A stretch of DNA of 64,000 bases from Xylanibacter rodentium (GTDB taxonomy: Bacteria; Bacteroidota; Bacteroidia; Bacteroidales; Bacteroidaceae): the NCBI RefSeq assembly GCF_013166575.1, contig NZ_JABKKE010000010.1, positions 62,001-126,000 of the forward strand. The letters run 5' to 3'. Position 1 is the first letter of the stretch. Each line of letters starts with the position of its first letter. A model generated the notes under the pieces. That model was not told the origin of the DNA, ran no database searches, and saw nothing but the letters and a program-made list of their open reading frames with translations. Positions 28,446-38,561 of this stretch are shown here, one piece after another. A program made the position numbers and the translations under genes.

Positions 28446-29123
28446 TCACTCTTCTGTTCCACACTTTGCAGCCCTATCCTGTAAGTCGTCACCGGTAATA
28501 TCCTTAACCTGCTTTGACGCACCGCTTGCAGCATCAACATCCTGATCTGCATATGCAGCATAAGCCTGATTCACGGCCTTGAGGAATGCACGTGTCGTAA
28601 TAGTGGAAGCCGTAATGGCATCTACATCACCGCCATCCTTGCTCACCACAAGCGGCTTTGAAGCATCCATACGACGACCTATGATATTGCCCTTGCCGTC
28701 TTTCTGGAACCATTTGTCAGCTTTGGCTCCAAGTCCCGGGGTCTCGGCATGCTGAAGAATAGTATAGCCAAGAAGATTGCCTTCTCCGTCGAATCCTACA
28801 AGCACCTTAAGGTCACCGCCGAATCCCATCGTCGTACTCTCTACCGCAGCACCGAGGAAATTGCCGTCAGAATCACTTGTCTTGTGCACGACGAAAGTAT
28901 AATCCTTGCCTCCAATGTTTTTCTTCAGCTCGTCATTGGCCGTAACTGTAAGATTCTCAACCCCCATCACACTCTTGATACCATTGGCCAAAGCCAATTC
29001 ATCCTGTTCTTTTATCGGGGTTTCTGTCGCATTGTTCACCCATGCCAGCAATCCGCCGGACACTACAGCCACGGTCACAAGCACAATGATCATATTGGTA
29101 AGTGATGATTCTAACTTTTTCAT
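28446..29123 (-). CDS. rnfG: Rnf complex subunit RnfG (covalent flavin)
   Basis: The 225-residue protein has one N-terminal membrane anchor (MIIVLVTVAVVSGGLLAWV) and a periplasmic FMN-binding domain. DAITASTITTRAF at about residue 170 is the flavinylation site, the Thr of the S/T-G/A-A/S-T motif being the FMN carrier. HAETPGLGAK is the other family motif. Its start overlaps the end of rnfD by 4 bases. The C-terminal 40 residues extend beyond the FMN domain. Confidence 0.93.
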   Translation of the reverse strand: MKKLESSLTNMIIVLVTVAVVSGGLLAWVNNATETPIKEQDELALANGIKSVMGVENLTVTANDELKKNIGGKDYTFVVHKTSDSDGNFLGAAVESTTMGFGGDLKVLVGFDGEGNLLGYTILQHAETPGLGAKADKWFQKDGKGNIIGRRMDASKPLVVSKDGGDVDAITASTITTRAFLKAVNQAYAAYADQDVDAASGASKQVKDITGDDLQDRAAKCGTEE

Positions 29124-30118
29124 TTCTTTACTACCTCCCCGAAACGTTTTGGTTTGACATAAGTATTGATAAGCGGAGTAAAAGCATTCATGATGAGTAT
29201 GGCAAATGACATGCCCTCCGGATATGCACCCCAGTTACGAATAACAATTGTCAGCAAACCTATGGCAACGCCATAAATAAGCTGACCACGACTGTTCATG
29301 GGGGATGTAACATAATCGGTTGCCATGAATATAGCACCCAACATCAGACCACCGCTGAAAATTACAGTAAACGGATCGGCATATACCGGATTAATAAAGT
29401 GAAGCAAACCACTGAGAACGAACACTGTACCGATGATACTCACAGGAATGTGCCAAGTGATAATCTTCTTCCAAAGCATGAAAACCAGACCGACAAGCAA
29501 AGCCAACGCGCAAACCTCTCCCAAACATCCTGCACCGCCGGACCCGGCATTGCCAATAAGCAAAGACAATGAATCTGGCAATTGTCCAAGCACTGAGGCA
29601 TCACCACTCTTTATCGCATCTTTCATTACACTCAATGGAGTGGCACCTGTCATAGCATCAGTATAAGCCCCAAGCTGACCGGCAACGGGCCACGAAGTCA
29701 TCTGTGCCGGAAAAGACACAAGCAGAAAGCAACGTCCCACCAGGGCCGGATTAAAAAGGTTACATCCAAGTCCTCCGAACGTCATCTTTCCGATGCCGAT
29801 AGCAACAAGTGCACCTATGATTATAATCCATATAGGAAGGTTGGACGGAAGGTTGAAACCAAGAAGCAATCCTGTAAGAATGGCAGAACCATCCATAACA
29901 GTACCGTTCTCTCTTTTCAAAATAAATTTTGTTATAGCCCACTCGAACACCATGCAGGCAACAACACTTGTTGCACACACTATAGCCGAACCCAATCCGA
30001 AGAAATAGAACGAAACGAGAAGAGCAGGAACAAGAGCGATCACCACTCCATACATATTCTTCTCCACACTGTCGGTTCCATGTGCGTGCGGTGATAATGA
30101 AACTATTAATTTTCCCAT
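29120..30118 (-). CDS. rnfD: Rnf complex subunit RnfD (covalent flavin)
   Basis: The 332-residue membrane protein starts MGKLIVSLSPHAHG, the usual RnfD N-terminus; I therefore use the ATG at 30118 and not that at 30139. About nine hydrophobic segments follow. TGATPLSVMK near residue 150 holds the Thr that carries FMN. GGLGCNLFNPALVGRCFLL and FMATDYVTSPM are conserved family motifs. It is 7 bases downstream of rnfC and overlaps rnfG. Confidence 0.94.
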   Translation of the reverse strand: MGKLIVSLSPHAHGTDSVEKNMYGVVIALVPALLVSFYFFGLGSAIVCATSVVACMVFEWAITKFILKRENGTVMDGSAILTGLLLGFNLPSNLPIWIIIIGALVAIGIGKMTFGGLGCNLFNPALVGRCFLLVSFPAQMTSWPVAGQLGAYTDAMTGATPLSVMKDAIKSGDASVLGQLPDSLSLLIGNAGSGGAGCLGEVCALALLVGLVFMLWKKIITWHIPVSIIGTVFVLSGLLHFINPVYADPFTVIFSGGLMLGAIFMATDYVTSPMNSRGQLIYGVAIGLLTIVIRNWGAYPEGMSFAILIMNAFTPLINTYVKPKRFGEVVKK

Positions 30119-30125
30119 GATTGTT

Positions 30126-31478
30126 TTACTTTTTAGCATTACGGGCTCTTATGATACCCATTACTGTACTCTTTCCCAATCGTATATTGTCAAGTATCGG
30201 CCGATGAGACGGACATGTAAACTGGCACGAGCCACACTCTATACACGAAGTGATGCCCTCGGCCTCAACCTTTTCCCAATTGTGCATTGACGAAGCCGTA
30301 GCCAGCAAGAACGGTTCAAGTCCCATAGGACATACACTGACACACTTGGCACACCGTATACAAGGTTGCGGCGACTTACGCATGGCCTCATCCTCACTGA
30401 TAACAGTTACACTGTTAGTTCCCTTGCATACAGGCACGTCAACAGAAGTCAGTGCCTTTCCCATCATCGGACCACCGGCCAACAGTTTGTTATTTCCTTC
30501 CGGCATACCACCACAGGCATCGATAAGTTCCTTCATAGGTGTACCCATACGTACAAGGAAGTTGCCCGGATTGGACAAACGCTTACCCGTAACCGTAGTG
30601 TAACGTTCAAACAAAGGCTTACGCTTCATTACAGCCTGATATACGGCAAAAGCAGTTCCCACATTCTGAACAATTGCACCTACATTAACGGGGATGGCTG
30701 GTGGAGCCGGTACCTGACGGCGGATAACAGCATCCACAAGCTGTTTCTCGCCACCCTGAGGATAACGCTGTTTCAATGGCACCACCTCAATCTTTGGGTT
30801 ACCGGACGTCTTCTGCGTAAGCAACTCTATGGCCTGCGGTTTGTTGGTCTCTATACCTATATAACCTTTATCCACCTTCGCTGCTTTCATCAGCAATTCA
30901 AGTCCCACAAGAATCTCATCGGCATGCTCCATCATAAGACGATAATCCGACGTTATATACGGCTCACATTCCACAGCATTTATTATCACACACTCGGCTT
31001 TAGCCGTAGGCGGAGGACACAACTTGATAAAAGTAGGAAAGCCCGCACCTCCCATACCTGTAACACCGGCAACCTTGATGCGCTCGACAATTTCCTCTGG
31101 TGTCAGTTCCGGATGGGCATCCAATGTCTCAAGGGAGTCCGAACGGTCAATATTCTCTTCCCACTCGTCACCTTCAACATTGATTATAATTGCAGGTACA
31201 CGATACCCCGTAGCATCTATAGCCGTATCCACTTTGAATACAGTTCCTGAGACTGATGAATAAATCGGAGCCGAGACAAATCCTCCGGCTTCGGCAATCA
31301 GAGTTCCCACTTTAACCTTATCACCTTTCTTCACCACCGGTTTTGTAGGTGCCCCGATATGTTGTGACAGCGGGAAGATTGCTTGTTTGGGAAGTGCTGC
31401 CACCTGCGTAGGCATCTCTGCCGTTATTTTGTTCTCCTCTGGATGTATGCCACCTATTCTGAATGTTCGTATATTCAT
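30126..31478 (-). CDS. rnfC: Rnf complex subunit RnfC (NADH/FMN and 2x4Fe-4S)
   Basis: This 450-residue peripheral subunit exchanges electrons with NAD. It has the N-terminal GGIHP..K biotinyl-lipoyl-like domain, the NADH/FMN Rossmann part (GVTGMGGAGFPTFIK, NAVECEPYIT), the SLBB domain (VTGKRLSNPGNFLVRMGT) and two 4Fe-4S motifs, CIRCAKCVSVCP and CIECGSCQFTCP. All are intact. It starts 5 bases after rnfB. Confidence 0.96.
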   Translation of the reverse strand: MNIRTFRIGGIHPEENKITAEMPTQVAALPKQAIFPLSQHIGAPTKPVVKKGDKVKVGTLIAEAGGFVSAPIYSSVSGTVFKVDTAIDATGYRVPAIIINVEGDEWEENIDRSDSLETLDAHPELTPEEIVERIKVAGVTGMGGAGFPTFIKLCPPPTAKAECVIINAVECEPYITSDYRLMMEHADEILVGLELLMKAAKVDKGYIGIETNKPQAIELLTQKTSGNPKIEVVPLKQRYPQGGEKQLVDAVIRRQVPAPPAIPVNVGAIVQNVGTAFAVYQAVMKRKPLFERYTTVTGKRLSNPGNFLVRMGTPMKELIDACGGMPEGNNKLLAGGPMMGKALTSVDVPVCKGTNSVTVISEDEAMRKSPQPCIRCAKCVSVCPMGLEPFLLATASSMHNWEKVEAEGITSCIECGSCQFTCPSHRPILDNIRLGKSTVMGIIRARNAKK

Positions 31479-31483
31479 AATAC

Positions 31484-32383
31484 TTATGCCTCCGTCTTTA
31501 TTTGTTCCACATTTTCACCATCGTCCTTTGACTCTTCCGCTACCGGTCTTGGCTTGGACGCCGGAAAGTTGACAGCTACTATAGCGTGTGTCGGACACAC
31601 CTTCTCGCACTTACGGCACAGACGGCATTTATCAGGATCTATGTACGACAGATTGTTGGTGACGGTGATTGCACCAAAAGGACATTCTTTCTCACACTTA
31701 CCGCAACCTATACATGCCGTCTTGCAAGCCTTCATGGCTACAGGTCCCTTATCCTTGTTTACACAACTTACATAAACACGACGACCCTTCGGTCCCTTTT
31801 TACGCAGTTCGATAATCTTACGTGGACAGGCTTTAACACATGCTCCACACGAGGTACACTTGTCTTCATCCACTTCGGGCAATCCCGTCTCATTGTTTAT
31901 TGTAATGGCCCCAAACTGACAAGCGGCAACACAATCACCGCATCCCAGACATCCGAAACCGCAAGCAGTCTCGCCGGCTCCACATGCATGCATGGCTGTG
32001 CATGTGCGCAATCCTGAATACTCTGCAATTTTCGGCCGATGTTCGCACGTACCATTACACCTCACTACAGCAACCATTGGCTCCGAATTTGCCATGGCCA
32101 TACCAAGCAAATCCGCAACCTTGCCCATTACATCTTGCCCCCCTACAGGACAAAACAGTCCGTCTAACGTTCCGGCATCCGCCCCCTTTACGAGTGCATC
32201 AGCTAATCCGCCACAACCGGGGAAGCCACATCCTCCGCAATTAGCCTGCGGCAACAAAGCCGCAACATCTGCAATACGCGGATCTTCTTTCACAGCAAAT
32301 TTCTTGGAACAGACATACAGCACGACAGCTGCCACAAGTCCGATAGCCCCAAGCACAAGTACTGCGACTAAAATGAAACTCAT
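31484..32383 (-). CDS. rnfB: Rnf complex subunit RnfB (ferredoxin-like)
   Basis: This is the electron-input subunit. The 299-residue protein has an N-terminal membrane anchor, the domain with ANCGGCGFPGCGG and a downstream Cys (FCPVGG) that binds a 4Fe-4S cluster, and further ferredoxin motifs (CGAGETACGFGCLGCGDC, CTSCGACVKACP, CIGCGKCEKECP, CRLCRKCEKVCP). The many clusters are typical of Bacteroidota and clostridial RnfB. It is the first structural gene after rseC. Confidence 0.96.
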   Translation of the reverse strand: MSFILVAVLVLGAIGLVAAVVLYVCSKKFAVKEDPRIADVAALLPQANCGGCGFPGCGGLADALVKGADAGTLDGLFCPVGGQDVMGKVADLLGMAMANSEPMVAVVRCNGTCEHRPKIAEYSGLRTCTAMHACGAGETACGFGCLGCGDCVAACQFGAITINNETGLPEVDEDKCTSCGACVKACPRKIIELRKKGPKGRRVYVSCVNKDKGPVAMKACKTACIGCGKCEKECPFGAITVTNNLSYIDPDKCRLCRKCEKVCPTHAIVAVNFPASKPRPVAEESKDDGENVEQIKTEA

Positions 32384-32413
32384 AATTTTTTATTTGTTTT
32401 AGTTATACTTATT

Positions 32414-32827
32414 TTATTCTATCTCAAAAGCCATGCGCACCCTTAATTTCTCACGAACCAACCATACCAATATATAATAAGGTACAAGCGTAGCAAGACC
32501 ACATAGTGCCGCCATTATTTCGTCAGATGTCATGAAGCGAACAATTATTATAACAGCAATAAGCACTATGAGAGGCAACCCAAACCCTATAATAAGAGCC
32601 GAAACTGCCATTCGTGTCGAAGCAGTAACAATAATTTCATCACCCACTTTCAGCCGTGAAGTATCAGAAACATTGTATACATCAATCATTTTCTCCTTGC
32701 TCTCCGATGAATTACAATGTCCGGCTATCTTACATTGGGCGCACGCTGATGTTTGGAGAATACGTACTCTCACATATTCTCCATCTATCGCTTCGATTAT
32801 TCCCGAATGTTTTATTCTGTTACTCAT
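32414..32827 (-). CDS. rseC: RseC/MucC-family membrane protein
   Basis: The 137-residue protein has an N-terminal Cys motif (CAQCKIAGHC) and two membrane segments (residues 70-120), the SoxR-reducing/RseC family pattern. In E. coli RseC works with Rsx (Rnf) proteins to keep SoxR reduced. Here it opens the rnfBCDGEA operon, 30 bases ahead of rnfB, and may aid cluster assembly or electron transfer in the complex. That role is inferred. A minus-strand -7 TATCTTTG is at 32983-32976. Confidence 0.88.
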   Translation of the reverse strand: MSNRIKHSGIIEAIDGEYVRVRILQTSACAQCKIAGHCNSSESKEKMIDVYNVSDTSRLKVGDEIIVTASTRMAVSALIIGFGLPLIVLIAVIIIVRFMTSDEIMAALCGLATLVPYYILVWLVREKLRVRMAFEIE

Positions 32828-33044
32828 TTTTCATTCATATTGATTCAGGCATGTAAGTTTATGGTATATCCCGATTTAAAGCTGATAGTATTATATTCCA
32901 TCATACTTTTCCGCCTGATATATTATAATCTTCAAGCCTGTCAAGTCTACGTTTTGCAAACTCGACTTTACAATGCAAAGATAATACTATCTTCTGAATA
33001 ATCAGTAAAAAATACAAAATATTTTTCAAAAACATTCGTAATCG

Positions 33045-33076
33045 TTTGCGGCTATTCAATTAATTTTATACTTTTG
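33045..33076 (+). promoter_or_regulatory. Complete Bacteroidota promoter (TTTG-N20-TACTTTTG)
   Basis: TTTG at 33045-33048 and TACTTTTG at 33069-33076 are exactly 20 bases apart, 51 bases before the 33128 gene. A small CGCAT/ATGCG hairpin lies in the leader. Confidence 0.75.
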
Positions 33077-33127
33077 TATCATAATGAAACCGCATAAAAA
33101 ATGCGATATACACTAAATTTATAAGTT

Positions 33128-33568
33128 ATGAAAGCAACCGAACAAACTTTGCACCAAATCGAGAGAGCCATAAAGAAAGTGGCAGACAAATTTCCTCCGA
33201 CCGACGAAGCCATGCTGCTCACAGACATTCATCTGCGTGTCAATCAAGAGACGGGCGAGTTTGTGGCCTTCGATGATGACGACAATGAGATTACACGCTC
33301 TGTAATAGAACAGTGGATTGGAGACACAAGCAACATTTTCCACAATTCTATAATTTCAATTATAAGGAAATGTATTGAGAAAAACAAAGATATAATCGAC
33401 AGTATGTCTATTCTCAAACCATATTCTTTTGTTCTTGAAAACGAGGAGAAAGATCCTATTGCCGAATTGTATGTCGTGGACGATGACACCGTTATAATAT
33501 ATCCAGAACTCATGGCCGGACTCGATGAGGAACTCGATGATTTTCTAAAAAATCTGATTAACGACTGA
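33128..33568 (+). CDS. Conserved-looking hypothetical acidic protein
   Basis: I do not recognise this 146-residue protein. It is soluble, acidic in its last third and has no Cys, signal peptide or membrane segment. It has a basic helical start (TEQTLHQIERAIKKVADKF), a strand-rich part with TGEFVAFDDDDNEI, and an acidic end (ELMAGLDEELDDFLKNL). A textbook promoter before it and a stem terminator after it show it is a real one-gene unit. It is divergent from rseC. Confidence 0.75.
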   Translation: MKATEQTLHQIERAIKKVADKFPPTDEAMLLTDIHLRVNQETGEFVAFDDDDNEITRSVIEQWIGDTSNIFHNSIISIIRKCIEKNKDIIDSMSILKPYSFVLENEEKDPIAELYVVDDDTVIIYPELMAGLDEELDDFLKNLIND

Positions 33569-33588
33569 AATCTTAAAAGATAATCAAA

Positions 33589-33635
33589 ATAATATATCCC
33601 TGAAAGCCATGGATAAACTTGCAGGGATATATTAT
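33589..33635. terminator. Terminator between the 33128 gene and the GH10-like gene
   Basis: Perfect 14-base arms (33589-33602 and 33622-33635) with a 19-base loop between two convergent genes. A-rich and T-rich flanks suit both directions. Confidence 0.75.
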
Positions 33636-33660
33636 GTACATTTTCTTAATAAAACCGATT

Positions 33661-35148
33661 CTAAAGTTTCAACTTCTTCTTAACAGCCTTGCTCTCATTA
33701 TGAATACGATCAAGAGCTGTCACTACATAAGTATAGGGAGTCCTACCGTTATTATACGGTAACTTCAGGAAAGTATCACTGGTTATCGTAACTATTTTTG
33801 AAGCATCATTCGTATTTACCTTTTCATCAGATGCAAATCTATAAACTACATATTGCCGAGCCTCGTTCTGCCATCCACGACCTTTAGGAGCTGTCCAAAA
33901 CAGAAGATATCCGTCTTCTGTCCATACCGGTTTGAGCTTGCGAACTTTTTTCGGAGCCTTATGGTCAATAAAAGGCATGAGCGGTTGCAATGCAGGATAA
34001 CGCCAATATGTGTTGCGAAGCATGGTCCCGTAATTACCGATGTTATCCACTGCCGCCTTTGCATACCACAACACCATGCCATCCACATTGGAAGATTTAG
34101 CATGTAACGCCATCTTAGCCGGCATCTGATGACTGGCAGGACGCTGCAAATCGGTATATTTCACAGTACGTTCCACATCCTCACCTATATACAGCGGACG
34201 AGCTGATGCATAACGGTTCCACCACTCTATCAGCGTTTTATAATCGGCTGTGGGATGTCCAATCTGCCAATAAATCTGAGGCACACAGTAATCTATCCAA
34301 CCATTGTTTACCCATAGCAACACATCAGCATAAAGATCATCATAGTTTTGCAATCCTCGTGTATCACTGCCATTCGGGTCGTTGACCTTATTACGGTAGA
34401 TACCAAAAGGAGACACACCAAATTTCACCCATGGCTTTATGGCAGTAATCGTATCGTGAAGTTGTTTCACAAACATATTCACATTGTAACGGCGCCAATC
34501 ACCAATATTACTGATACCGTTTGAATTGCTTCGAAACTGTTTTTCGTCAGGAATGATTTCTCCGGCTACAGGATAAGGATAAAAATAATCATCCATATGC
34601 AGTCCGTCGACATCATAACGGCGTACTATATCAGCCACTACACGGCATATATATTCACGGTTTTCATCAAGAGCCGGATTCATTATGTATTGTCCGTCAT
34701 AACCAAACACTCGTTCGGGATGCTTTATGGCCACATGACTGACTGCCAACCCAGTAGTCCCCTTAGTCTTTGCACGATATGGATTAATCCATGCATGCAA
34801 CTCCATCCCCCGCCGGTGACACTGGTCAACCATCCATTGCAACGGATCCCAATACGGCTGCGGCGCACGCCCTTGCACACCGGTTAGAAACCGACTCCAT
34901 GGCTCATACGAGCTGGCATACAAGGCATCACATTCCGGACGAACCTGAAAAATAATTGCATTTGCACCATCTTTCTGCAACTCGTCGAGCTGATAAGACA
35001 ACGTCTTCTGCATAACGTCCTTAGACATACCTTGAAATTGTCCGTTAACGCACTGTATCCATGCTCCGCGAAATTCTCGTTTCTTTTGGGCCACAACTGC
35101 TGTCATGGCCATAAACATCACTATAACAGATAAATATATTCGCTTCAT
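33661..35148 (-). CDS. Exported family 10-like glycosyl hydrolase (GHL10/YngK type)
   Basis: The 495-residue protein has a signal peptide (MKRIYLSVIVMFMAMTAVVAQ) and a TIM-barrel: EFRGAWIQCVNGQF, NAIIFQVRPECDALYASSYEPWS, ELHAWINPYR, DGLHMDDYFYPYP (likely catalytic acid region), KFGVSPFGIYRN and WIDYCVPQIYWQ. This is the GHL10/DUF187 family; relatives bind cell-wall or exopolysaccharide sugars. A C-terminal fibronectin-like segment follows from about residue 410 (LKPVWTEDGYLLFWTAPKG). Start overlaps the HAD stop (TAATG). Substrate unknown. Confidence 0.85.
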   Translation of the reverse strand: MKRIYLSVIVMFMAMTAVVAQKKREFRGAWIQCVNGQFQGMSKDVMQKTLSYQLDELQKDGANAIIFQVRPECDALYASSYEPWSRFLTGVQGRAPQPYWDPLQWMVDQCHRRGMELHAWINPYRAKTKGTTGLAVSHVAIKHPERVFGYDGQYIMNPALDENREYICRVVADIVRRYDVDGLHMDDYFYPYPVAGEIIPDEKQFRSNSNGISNIGDWRRYNVNMFVKQLHDTITAIKPWVKFGVSPFGIYRNKVNDPNGSDTRGLQNYDDLYADVLLWVNNGWIDYCVPQIYWQIGHPTADYKTLIEWWNRYASARPLYIGEDVERTVKYTDLQRPASHQMPAKMALHAKSSNVDGMVLWYAKAAVDNIGNYGTMLRNTYWRYPALQPLMPFIDHKAPKKVRKLKPVWTEDGYLLFWTAPKGRGWQNEARQYVVYRFASDEKVNTNDASKIVTITSDTFLKLPYNNGRTPYTYVVTALDRIHNESKAVKKKLKL

Positions 35149-35768
35149 TATTTCAAATATTTATATATTTCCTCCGTCCAATCAGCTCCATTATCCGGTC
35201 GGAAAGTATGTATACCCAATTGTGCCGCTGCCTCTACATTACGCAGTCCATCATCAATGAAAAGCGTTTCAGAAGGATCTATACACTCTTTGTCAAGTAC
35301 ATGACGAAAGAAACGCCCGTCAGGCTTCATCACACCGCAACGGTAACTCATGTATGTAGCATCAAAATAGTCCGACAACGAATTTCCCTCACCGTCAAAT
35401 TCCGTGCTCATTGCCCAGCTCATCATATACGGATTGGTGTTTGACACAAGCACAAGACGATACCCCTCTGCCCTAAGCCTGCGCAAAGCAACGAGATTAC
35501 GACGTGGCAGATCGCCCACATAACCTTTCCAGGCATACAAACACTGCTCACGGCTCACCTCATGACCTATTATAGCACTTAACTTTTCACGAAACTGCTC
35601 TGCATCAATAGTCCCCATTTCCACATCGCCGAATATCCCCGACTGAGTGTAAGGATCAAGACGCTGTTCCGCATCCTTCAGTCCGATTTCCTTAAAATGT
35701 CTCACTGCCTGAGACTGGTCAAGAGTGATTATCACACCACCCAAATCAAAAAGTATATTCTTTATCAT
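35148..35768 (-). CDS. HAD-family phosphatase
   Basis: The 206-residue protein has HAD motif I as NILFDLGGVI (the catalytic Asp kept, the second Asp changed to Gly as in YihX-like sugar phosphatases), motif II LVLVSNTN, motif III K (VMKPDGRFF) and motif IV FIDDGLRNVEAA. It probably hydrolyses a sugar phosphate or nucleotide. It lies 20 bases after metH and is coupled to the GH10-like gene by an overlapping stop-start. Confidence 0.88.
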   Translation of the reverse strand: MIKNILFDLGGVIITLDQSQAVRHFKEIGLKDAEQRLDPYTQSGIFGDVEMGTIDAEQFREKLSAIIGHEVSREQCLYAWKGYVGDLPRRNLVALRRLRAEGYRLVLVSNTNPYMMSWAMSTEFDGEGNSLSDYFDATYMSYRCGVMKPDGRFFRHVLDKECIDPSETLFIDDGLRNVEAAAQLGIHTFRPDNGADWTEEIYKYLK

Positions 35769-35788
35769 AATTTACAATAAACAATTGC

Positions 35789-38554
35789 TCACCACAACTC
35801 CAGTTTGTTCTTTCTTGCCTCATCAAGCGAGACTATACTCACTCTCTCCTTGTCATAATCTTCGCGAAGACGACGATACCTGTCGTCAAGCTCATACTTC
35901 AGCATTGCCCTACCGTTACCGCTTAAAAGCCTTGCCGCCATAAGAGCATTCTGTGAAGCATCTTTCACCCATACCACAAGACCACCATACACAGGGGCTA
36001 TCCTAAGAGCGACATGTACTTCACTGGTGGTCGCTCCACCTATCATTATCGGAATGTCAAGTCCTGCACGCGCCAGCTCCTTAGCCACATTTACCATTTC
36101 TTCAAGGCTTGGCGTTATCAGTCCGCTCAACCCGATTATATCAACATTCTCTTCCCGGGCCTTACGCACAATATGCTCTGCCGGAACCATCACTCCCATG
36201 TCTATCACCTCATAATTATTGCAGGCCATCACCACACTCACAATGTTTTTCCCGATATCGTGAACATCGCCCTTAACTGTCGCAAGCAGAATCTTTCCTG
36301 CTTTTGTACCACATCCAGTATCCTCAGCCTCTATATGCGGGCGGAGTATACCCACAGCCTGTTTCATTGTTCGGGCAGACTTAACGACCTGAGGCAGAAA
36401 CATTTTACCGCAACCGAACAATTCTCCTACCCTGTTCATTCCGGACATCAACGGGCCTTCTATTATTCCGACAGCCCGAGGATATAGTCGTAGAGCCTCA
36501 TTGATATCTTCCTCCAGAAAATCAACAATACCCTTTACAAGAGCATAAGTCAACCGTTCTTTCACCGAATCTCTACGCCACTCTTCCGCTTTGCCCACAC
36601 TTTTTGCAACACTACAACATCCGTCAATACATGCCTTAGATGCATTCTGTTCTTCCTTTATTCGTTCCGCTAACCCTATAAGTCGCTCGGAAGCACCGGC
36701 ACAACGGTTAAGTACAACATCCTCAATCACATCAAGTTCTGCTTGCGGAATATCATCGTAAATCACTGTAGTTGCAGGATTTACGATACCAAAGTCCATT
36801 CCTTCACGCATAGCGTGATAAAGAAAAACAGCATGCATGGCCTCACGTATATAGCTATTGCCACGAAAAGAAAACGAAAGATTGCTCACTCCACCACTCA
36901 CGTGCGCTCCCGGCAAATTCTTACGAATCCACCCCGTTGCACGGATAAAATCTGCAGCGTAACTGTCATGTTCCTCCATACCTGTAGCTATGGCCAACAC
37001 ATTAGGATCAAACACTATGTCCAAGGGATTCATCCCCACCCTCTCCGTAAGAATCCTATATGCACGGGCGGCAATCGCTATACGCCGTTCATAACTCGTA
37101 GCCTGTCCCTGCTCGTCGAAACACATCACCACAACCGCCGCGCCATAACGCATCACATCACGAGCATGGCTGACAAACACCTCCTCACCCTCCTTGAGCG
37201 ATATGGAATTGACTATGCATTTGCCCTGCACACATTTCAAACCCGATGTAATCACATCCCATTTTGAAGAATCAATCATCACCGGAACACGGGCGATATC
37301 CGGTTCTGCCGCAATCATGTTCAGAAATGTACACATCTCTGTCTTCGCGTCGAGCAGTGCGTCGTCCATGTTTATATCTATGACAAGAGCACCGTCGGCC
37401 ACTTGCTTACGGGCAATACTGACAGCCTCTTCATATTTTTTTTCCTTTATAAGTCGCAGAAATTTACGCGAACCGGCCACATTACAACGTTCACCGACAT
37501 TGACAAAACGCACTTCAGGAGTAACATTGAGCAAGTCAAGCCCACTAAGCCACATAGTCTGCGGGCGAGGTGCCGGATTATGAGGTGCCCTGCCACGCAC
37601 CAATGCCACATAGCGCTCTATGAACTTCTCTGTAGTACCACAACAGCCACCTACGATGTTCACCAGTCCGGTATCGATAAACTCGGCTATCTGCGGTGCC
37701 ATTGTATCAGGTGTCTCGTCATACAGACCGAGACTGTTTGGCAGTCCGGCATTAGGATATGCACTTATATAATAAGGTGCCTGGGCTGCAAGTTCTTTCA
37801 AGAAAGGCAGCATCTGGCGAGCTCCAAACGAACAATTTAGTCCGATGGAGAATATTGGATACGTACTCACACTTGCCAAATAAGCAGAGAGAGACTGTCC
37901 GCTCAAGGTCCGCCCTGCAAGATCGCTCACCGTTACAGACAACATTAACGGCAGTTCCACACCACGACTGTGCATAGCCGTCATGGCGGCATCTACAGCG
38001 GCCTTCGAATTGAGAGTATCAAAGATTGTCTCTATAAGCAGTGCATCCACACCACCCTCTATCAGAGCATCGATCTGTTCCAAATAAGCATCATAAAGAC
38101 TATCATAAGTAATATCACGGGCAGCAGGATTGCTCACATCCGGACTCATGGAACATGTTTTGTTGGTCGGTCCTACGGAACCTGCTACGAATCGCGGCCA
38201 CTCCGCTGTAGAATAGGCATCGGCTACACGACGCGCAATCCTCGCCCCCTCCAAAGCCATATCCCGACAATACGCCTCCATATGATAATCCGATTCGGAT
38301 ATGCGCTGGCTGTTGAATGTGTTGGTGGTAATTATATCAGCACCTACAGCAAGATATTTACGATGTATGTCTTCGATAACATCGGGACGCGTAATGTTTA
38401 GCACATCGTTATTGCCTTTCATCAATCCATCCACTTCACCGAAACAGTTACCCCGGAAGTCTTCTTCTGTCAAGCTATATTGTTGAATCATAGTTCCCAT
38501 GCCTCCGTCAAGCACAAGGATGCGATTCTTTACGATATCATTAAGTCTGCTCAT
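35789..38554 (-). CDS. metH: Cobalamin-dependent methionine synthase without reactivation domain
   Basis: It moves the methyl group of methyltetrahydrofolate to homocysteine via B12. Domains in the 921 residues: homocysteine domain (1-325; [10 protein letters not shown], and the zinc Cys pair GGCCGTT), pterin domain (350-620; [12 protein letters not shown]), cap domain (655-745) and B12 domain (750-885; [10 protein letters not shown] with the axial His). The protein stops at KNKLELW, exactly at the linker where the C-terminal AdoMet-binding reactivation domain would begin. The clean ending suggests a natural short form. It lies 7 bases after smpB. Confidence 0.95.
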   Translation of the reverse strand: MSRLNDIVKNRILVLDGGMGTMIQQYSLTEEDFRGNCFGEVDGLMKGNNDVLNITRPDVIEDIHRKYLAVGADIITTNTFNSQRISESDYHMEAYCRDMALEGARIARRVADAYSTAEWPRFVAGSVGPTNKTCSMSPDVSNPAARDITYDSLYDAYLEQIDALIEGGVDALLIETIFDTLNSKAAVDAAMTAMHSRGVELPLMLSVTVSDLAGRTLSGQSLSAYLASVSTYPIFSIGLNCSFGARQMLPFLKELAAQAPYYISAYPNAGLPNSLGLYDETPDTMAPQIAEFIDTGLVNIVGGCCGTTEKFIERYVALVRGRAPHNPAPRPQTMWLSGLDLLNVTPEVRFVNVGERCNVAGSRKFLRLIKEKKYEEAVSIARKQVADGALVIDINMDDALLDAKTEMCTFLNMIAAEPDIARVPVMIDSSKWDVITSGLKCVQGKCIVNSISLKEGEEVFVSHARDVMRYGAAVVVMCFDEQGQATSYERRIAIAARAYRILTERVGMNPLDIVFDPNVLAIATGMEEHDSYAADFIRATGWIRKNLPGAHVSGGVSNLSFSFRGNSYIREAMHAVFLYHAMREGMDFGIVNPATTVIYDDIPQAELDVIEDVVLNRCAGASERLIGLAERIKEEQNASKACIDGCCSVAKSVGKAEEWRRDSVKERLTYALVKGIVDFLEEDINEALRLYPRAVGIIEGPLMSGMNRVGELFGCGKMFLPQVVKSARTMKQAVGILRPHIEAEDTGCGTKAGKILLATVKGDVHDIGKNIVSVVMACNNYEVIDMGVMVPAEHIVRKAREENVDIIGLSGLITPSLEEMVNVAKELARAGLDIPIMIGGATTSEVHVALRIAPVYGGLVVWVKDASQNALMAARLLSGNGRAMLKYELDDRYRRLREDYDKERVSIVSLDEARKNKLELW

Positions 38555-38561
38555 CTATTGT

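Noticed and set aside
30366..31250. 294-codon plus-strand frame opposite rnfC
   Set aside because: It is antisense to the intact rnfC with its iron-sulfur motifs and shows no family resemblance.
35769..35788. Frameshift at the end of metH joining it to an activation domain
   Set aside because: Only 20 bases separate metH from the next gene, a HAD phosphatase; no activation-domain sequence lies in any frame there.
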